Assembly: GCF_001179965.1 (NCBI RefSeq)
Contig: NZ_CVSH01000053.1
Location: 1-45,810 of the forward strand
Source of the DNA: Candidatus Pelagibacter communis
Lineage (GTDB): Bacteria; Pseudomonadota; Alphaproteobacteria; Pelagibacterales; Pelagibacteraceae
Direction of reading: 5' to 3'
Length of the DNA: 45,810 bases
Positions within the stretch are counted from its first letter, which is position 1; the number at the start of each line of letters is the position of its first letter. Shown here one piece after another: positions 42,537 to 45,810 of this stretch. The notes below the pieces were generated by a model. The model was not told where the DNA came from and did no database searches. It saw only the letters and a program-made list of their open reading frames with translations. The translations under genes were made by a program, and so were the position numbers.

Positions 42537-43774
42537 TTCTGTAGATCTGCAAGCACTTGCTCAGCTTTTGTAAGATTTTTTGACAAAATATTTTCTATAT
42601 TTTTTAAATATATTCTTTCGTCATTATTTTTTGTGGTAACAAATGATCTATTTTCGAGTCCTCTTTTAGATATATTTAACAATTCTTTTGACCAAAATAA
42701 TAAATCTTTATTGTTAATAATTGTTTTTAATCCATCTTTATAAGATGTGGTGTAAGCCTTCAATATATCTTCTTTATTCCAATTTTTAATAATCTCAAAA
42801 GTCTCATTCAAATTTCCGTATAATAATCCTATAAAAAATGCTGGACCAGCACAATGACAATCCCATTCACAAGCATCAATCGATCTTAACTCAATGTATT
42901 TTTTTAATCTTACTTCAGTAAAAATTGTCGATAAATGAAGCTGGAAATTTTCATAATTTGCTTTTCCTTCTTCCATCAAATCTCTGAAAGATTTTCCAAT
43001 TGGCGAAATATATTCATTATTATCGTGTAAAAATAATAATTTAAAATCTAAACTAAAATCAGCATACTTTTCAAAATCCATATTTTCTAAAAAAACTTTT
43101 GGTAAACCTCCTCTTGAAGTATTTTGCCAAACCTTTGATCTATATGATAAGAAGCCTGTGGGTTTTGATTTTTTAATTGCTGAGTTAGAAAATAAAGCTA
43201 TTGTTAATGGTGTTAAATAAGAAATTACTTTAAATTTTTTTATAAAGTCTTGCTCCGAAGTATAATCCAAATTAATTTGTGTTCCGCAAGTCTGATACAT
43301 CATTTCTAAACTTAATTCCCCATTTTTCGGCATTTCTCTTGTCATAACTTTATATCTTTTTTTTGGATTATTGGGGACGTCAGCAATATCCGTTGTTGGA
43401 TCATAACCAATTGATAAAGTTTTCAAATTAAATTTTTTACAAGCCTCGTCCAATTGTTTTTGAAAATTGTAAGATTCAGAACAAACCTCGTGTATATTAT
43501 TACATAATGCTCCAGCTAATTCGATTTGATTTCCAGGTTCAAGAGTTATTGATTGGCCATCTTTATTTAATCCGATAATATTTTTGTCTTCAAGAATTTC
43601 TTCCCATCCAAATTTCTTTAAGTAGTTTAAGATATTTTTAATTTGTTCATAATTTGCTCGTTTGCTTGTATCTTTTTCAAGCAAAAATTTTTCATTTTCA
43701 ACACCTATCAATAAGCTTTTTTTGTAACCGCTTTGAAAATAATTTATAATATCCTCTTTAGTGTTAATTTTCAT
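42533..43774 (-). CDS. gshA: glutamate-cysteine ligase
   Basis: 413 aa. IGVENEKFLL near the N-terminus (metal-binding glutamates), EPGNQIELAG, MMYQTCGTQINLDY and RSKVWQNTSRGGLP match the plant/alphaproteobacterial class of gamma-glutamylcysteine synthetases. It makes gamma-glutamylcysteine, the first step of glutathione synthesis. It overlaps the upstream amidotransferase-like gene by 11 bp. Confidence 0.9.
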   Translation of the reverse strand: MKINTKEDIINYFQSGYKKSLLIGVENEKFLLEKDTSKRANYEQIKNILNYLKKFGWEEILEDKNIIGLNKDGQSITLEPGNQIELAGALCNNIHEVCSESYNFQKQLDEACKKFNLKTLSIGYDPTTDIADVPNNPKKRYKVMTREMPKNGELSLEMMYQTCGTQINLDYTSEQDFIKKFKVISYLTPLTIALFSNSAIKKSKPTGFLSYRSKVWQNTSRGGLPKVFLENMDFEKYADFSLDFKLLFLHDNNEYISPIGKSFRDLMEEGKANYENFQLHLSTIFTEVRLKKYIELRSIDACEWDCHCAGPAFFIGLLYGNLNETFEIIKNWNKEDILKAYTTSYKDGLKTIINNKDLLFWSKELLNISKRGLENRSFVTTKNNDERIYLKNIENILSKNLTKAEQVLADLQK

Positions 43775-44561
43775 TTATATGATGAAGCCAGTTTTCAAGC
43801 TCTTGCATTCTTGATCGTTCACTAGTTTTTTTCTTTTCAATTTCGATATTTTTAATATGGGAGTCAATATCATTTTCATTTTTAAAAACTTTTCTAAAAT
43901 TAATTAATCTGTCTCGTCTAAAGTTTATTAAATTTATCATTTTTTCATAAGTTATCTCTGGGTGATATTGTATCCCCCAGATATTACTAACACCTATTTG
44001 AAATTCTAATCCTTGAACCTTGTTTATTGGATTTGAAGCAAGTAATTTTGCTCCATCTGGTGGAGTTACAACCTCATCAAAGTTAAAGGCAGGAGTATTA
44101 AAAATTGGATCTTTATTTTTATAAATTGGGTGTTTTAATCCATAAGAATTAATATTGATATTTTTTGCTATTCCAATGTGTGCCCCTTTTTTAGATTTTT
44201 TAACAACTCCTCCAGCTGCAGTTACTGCGACTTGCATACCCCAGCAAATAGCTAAAATATTTCTAACTTTATGGAAACATTCTTTCATAAAAAAAATTTG
44301 TTTTCTTATTTCAGGCGTATCATTATAAATATTTAAACTACTGCCACCCCAGACAATTCCGTCATAATTTTCTAATTTGTTAATAACATTATTAAAGTTT
44401 TCTGTTGATGATGGATTTAAGACTTCATAGCTTACTTCTGTGTGGTAGTTGGCAATACTATCTTTTAAACTTTCGGTATGAGTTTGTATTCCTGCTTTTT
44501 TAAAATTTATATTTTCACTTTGTAAGTTTCCTTCTACAATTAATATTTTTAGATTTTTCAT
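43764..44561 (-). CDS. class I glutamine amidotransferase-like protein
   Basis: 265 aa. The catalytic triad is Cys106 (AICWGMQ), His200 and Glu202 (QYHPEITYE), complete. It resembles stand-alone GMP-synthase-like amidotransferase proteins, not the GuaA synthetase. Because it overlaps gshA and precedes gshB, it may hydrolyse a gamma-glutamyl bond, for example in a glutathione adduct or a related thiol. An amide donor role for an unseen synthase is the alternative. It starts in the stop of the alcohol dehydrogenase (TAATG). Confidence 0.82.
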   Translation of the reverse strand: MKNLKILIVEGNLQSENINFKKAGIQTHTESLKDSIANYHTEVSYEVLNPSSTENFNNVINKLENYDGIVWGGSSLNIYNDTPEIRKQIFFMKECFHKVRNILAICWGMQVAVTAAGGVVKKSKKGAHIGIAKNININSYGLKHPIYKNKDPIFNTPAFNFDEVVTPPDGAKLLASNPINKVQGLEFQIGVSNIWGIQYHPEITYEKMINLINFRRDRLINFRKVFKNENDIDSHIKNIEIEKKKTSERSRMQELENWLHHINEN

Positions 44562-45718
44562 TAGAACAATTTACCTTCAAGACTATGTTCATATAATTTT
44601 TTGAAATCTTCTTTTGATAATATAGATGGATTTGTTGCTGTTGATGGATCCTCTAGGGCCATTTGTGATAACTCTTCAATTTCTTCATCTTTAATTTGTA
44701 TCACGTCTGATAAGGTGTGTGGAATATTTAGCTTATTTCTTAAATCTAATATCCAATTTAAAAAACTTTCAAAATTATCTTTCAATCCTATAAAGCTACT
44801 TAGAGAAGAAATTTTTTTTTCAATATGTTTTTTATTAAATGTGAGAACGTATGGCATAAAAATTGCATTGGATAGTCCATGATGTACATTATATCTTGCA
44901 TTAATTGGATGACTTAAAGAATGTATCGCACCTAGCCCTTTTTGGAATGCTGTTGATCCCATTGAAGATGCCGCTAATAAATTTTGTCTTGCTTCTAAAT
45001 TTGTACCATCTTCAAAAGCGGTTACTAATGAGTCTTTTATTAATCTAATTCCCTCAAGCGCGATGCCATCAGCCATTGGATGAAACCCAGGTGCACAAAT
45101 GGCTTCTAGGTTATGTGCTAATGCATCCATTCCAGTTGCTGCTGTTAATCTTGGAGGCAGCTCCAAGGTTAAAAGTGGATCTAATATTACAATTGTAGGT
45201 AAAAATTTCGGGTGAAAAATTATTTTTTTTACTCCTGTTTTTTTATTTATAATTGCTGATGCTCTTCCTGTCTCCGATCCAGTTCCTGCAGTTGTAGGAA
45301 CTCCTATTATTGGAGCAATATTTTTATCATTTGCTCTTTTCCAATAGTCTCCAATATCCTCAAAATCCCAGATTAGTCTTGTTTGGCATGACATGAAGGC
45401 AATTGCCTTTCCTACATCTAGTGCACTCCCGCCACCTATTGCGATTACTCCATCACAATTATTATTTTTGAATTCTTTGACACCTTGATCAACATTTTCA
45501 CCAACGGGGTTTCCTGTAAAATCGCAAAAGATACTGACTTGTTTAATATTTTTTTTTAACTCTTGTAAAACATTTTTAATAACTTGAAGCTCAATAAGAT
45601 CCTTATCTGTAACAAACAAAGGTTTTTTTATATTTAAATTTTCGCATGCAATTGATAAATCGTTAATTCTATTTTTTCCAACCCAGATTGTTGTTGGATA
45701 ATTCCAATTAGATTTCAT
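44561..45718 (-). CDS. iron-containing (group III) alcohol dehydrogenase
   Basis: 385 aa. GGGSALDVGKA (residues 96-106) binds NAD(P), and PTTAGTGSETG and the metal ligands Asp198/His202 (GMDALAHN), His266 (AIHSLSH) and His280 (VHHGLSNA) mark the family. Such enzymes oxidise alcohols or reduce aldehydes; methanol, other short alcohols or phosphonopyruvate-derived alcohols are possible. It is the head of a coupled unit with the amidotransferase and the glutathione genes, which suggests aldehyde handling. Nothing in the sequence fixes the substrate. Confidence 0.9.
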   Translation of the reverse strand: MKSNWNYPTTIWVGKNRINDLSIACENLNIKKPLFVTDKDLIELQVIKNVLQELKKNIKQVSIFCDFTGNPVGENVDQGVKEFKNNNCDGVIAIGGGSALDVGKAIAFMSCQTRLIWDFEDIGDYWKRANDKNIAPIIGVPTTAGTGSETGRASAIINKKTGVKKIIFHPKFLPTIVILDPLLTLELPPRLTAATGMDALAHNLEAICAPGFHPMADGIALEGIRLIKDSLVTAFEDGTNLEARQNLLAASSMGSTAFQKGLGAIHSLSHPINARYNVHHGLSNAIFMPYVLTFNKKHIEKKISSLSSFIGLKDNFESFLNWILDLRNKLNIPHTLSDVIQIKDEEIEELSQMALEDPSTATNPSILSKEDFKKLYEHSLEGKLF

Positions 45719-45785
45719 ATTTTAATTGTATCAATTTATATTAATTTTTTTATTTTTTAATATTGCATTAATAAAATTGATCATT

Positions 45786-45792
45786 AAAGGAG
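45786..45792 (+). promoter_or_regulatory. probable Shine-Dalgarno of a gene beyond the window
   Basis: AAAGGAG occurs at the window end on the plus strand, divergent from the alcohol dehydrogenase. No start codon follows before the edge (position 45810). The space 45719-45785 must hold the divergent promoters; no other feature is seen. Confidence 0.4.
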
Positions 45793-45810
45793 TTTTCTTT
45801 TTATTTATTT

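Overview
The window looks like a piece of a SAR11 (Pelagibacterales, Candidatus Pelagibacter-like) alphaproteobacterial chromosome. The DNA is strongly AT-rich. Genes are packed with TAATG/ATGA overlaps and convergent genes even overlap tail to tail. The gene content is the known SAR11 signature of methylated-amine and one-carbon metabolism: glycine betaine transport, BHMT, dimethylglycine dehydrogenase, SoxBDAG sarcosine oxidase, formate-THF ligase, and DmdA/GcvT-like enzymes. I see no rRNA, tRNA, insertion sequence, prophage or CRISPR array.

Layout. Positions 1-5029 hold a beta-hydroxyacid dehydrogenase cut by the window edge, an aldehyde dehydrogenase, a gamma-butyrobetaine-hydroxylase-like oxygenase coupled to a class II aldolase, and an orphan ProV ATPase. 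Positions 5034-7424 hold a GFA protein, a DMT exporter and an IPNS-like oxygenase. From 22658 down to 7428 almost everything lies on the minus strand in one run. It begins with BHMT, a dimethylglycine dehydrogenase broken in two by a homopolymer frameshift, a ureohydrolase, a SAM methyltransferase, a quaternary-amine-type Rieske oxygenase and a DddP-like M24 enzyme. It continues with an APS-kinase-like protein, two autotransporters, a small nucleotidyltransferase, a second GFA protein, an enoyl-CoA hydratase, a CoA-binding protein, MsrA and a flavodoxin-fold reductase.

Divergent from BHMT, positions 22956-27059 form a compact plus-strand unit: ProX, a 13-bp hairpin, ProW, a short MetF-like protein and a DmdA-like GcvT-family enzyme. 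This reads as uptake of a methylated osmolyte, methyl transfer to THF, and oxidation of the methyl group. A 35-aa membrane peptide and a Yip1-like protein follow. Positions 31145-27745 hold a four-gene minus-strand unit of poorly known genes: an M19-like protein lacking the usual HxD, an unrecognised 553-aa protein, a DUF3726 protein and an unlisted 56-aa CxxC/CxxC protein.

The last third holds purEK, a NAPE-PLD-like hydrolase, a GNAT, a small lipoprotein, SoxBDAG, a divergent fhs, and a coupled minus-strand unit of iron alcohol dehydrogenase, class I glutamine amidotransferase, GshA and GshB.

Together the genes import quaternary amines, strip methyl groups by several routes (BHMT, Rieske, DMGDH, Sox, DmdA-like) and pass C1 units through THF, with Fhs able to release formate and make ATP. 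Glutathione synthesis and GFA proteins may relate to formaldehyde handling. Function assignments rest on motifs read by eye; substrates are mostly inferred.
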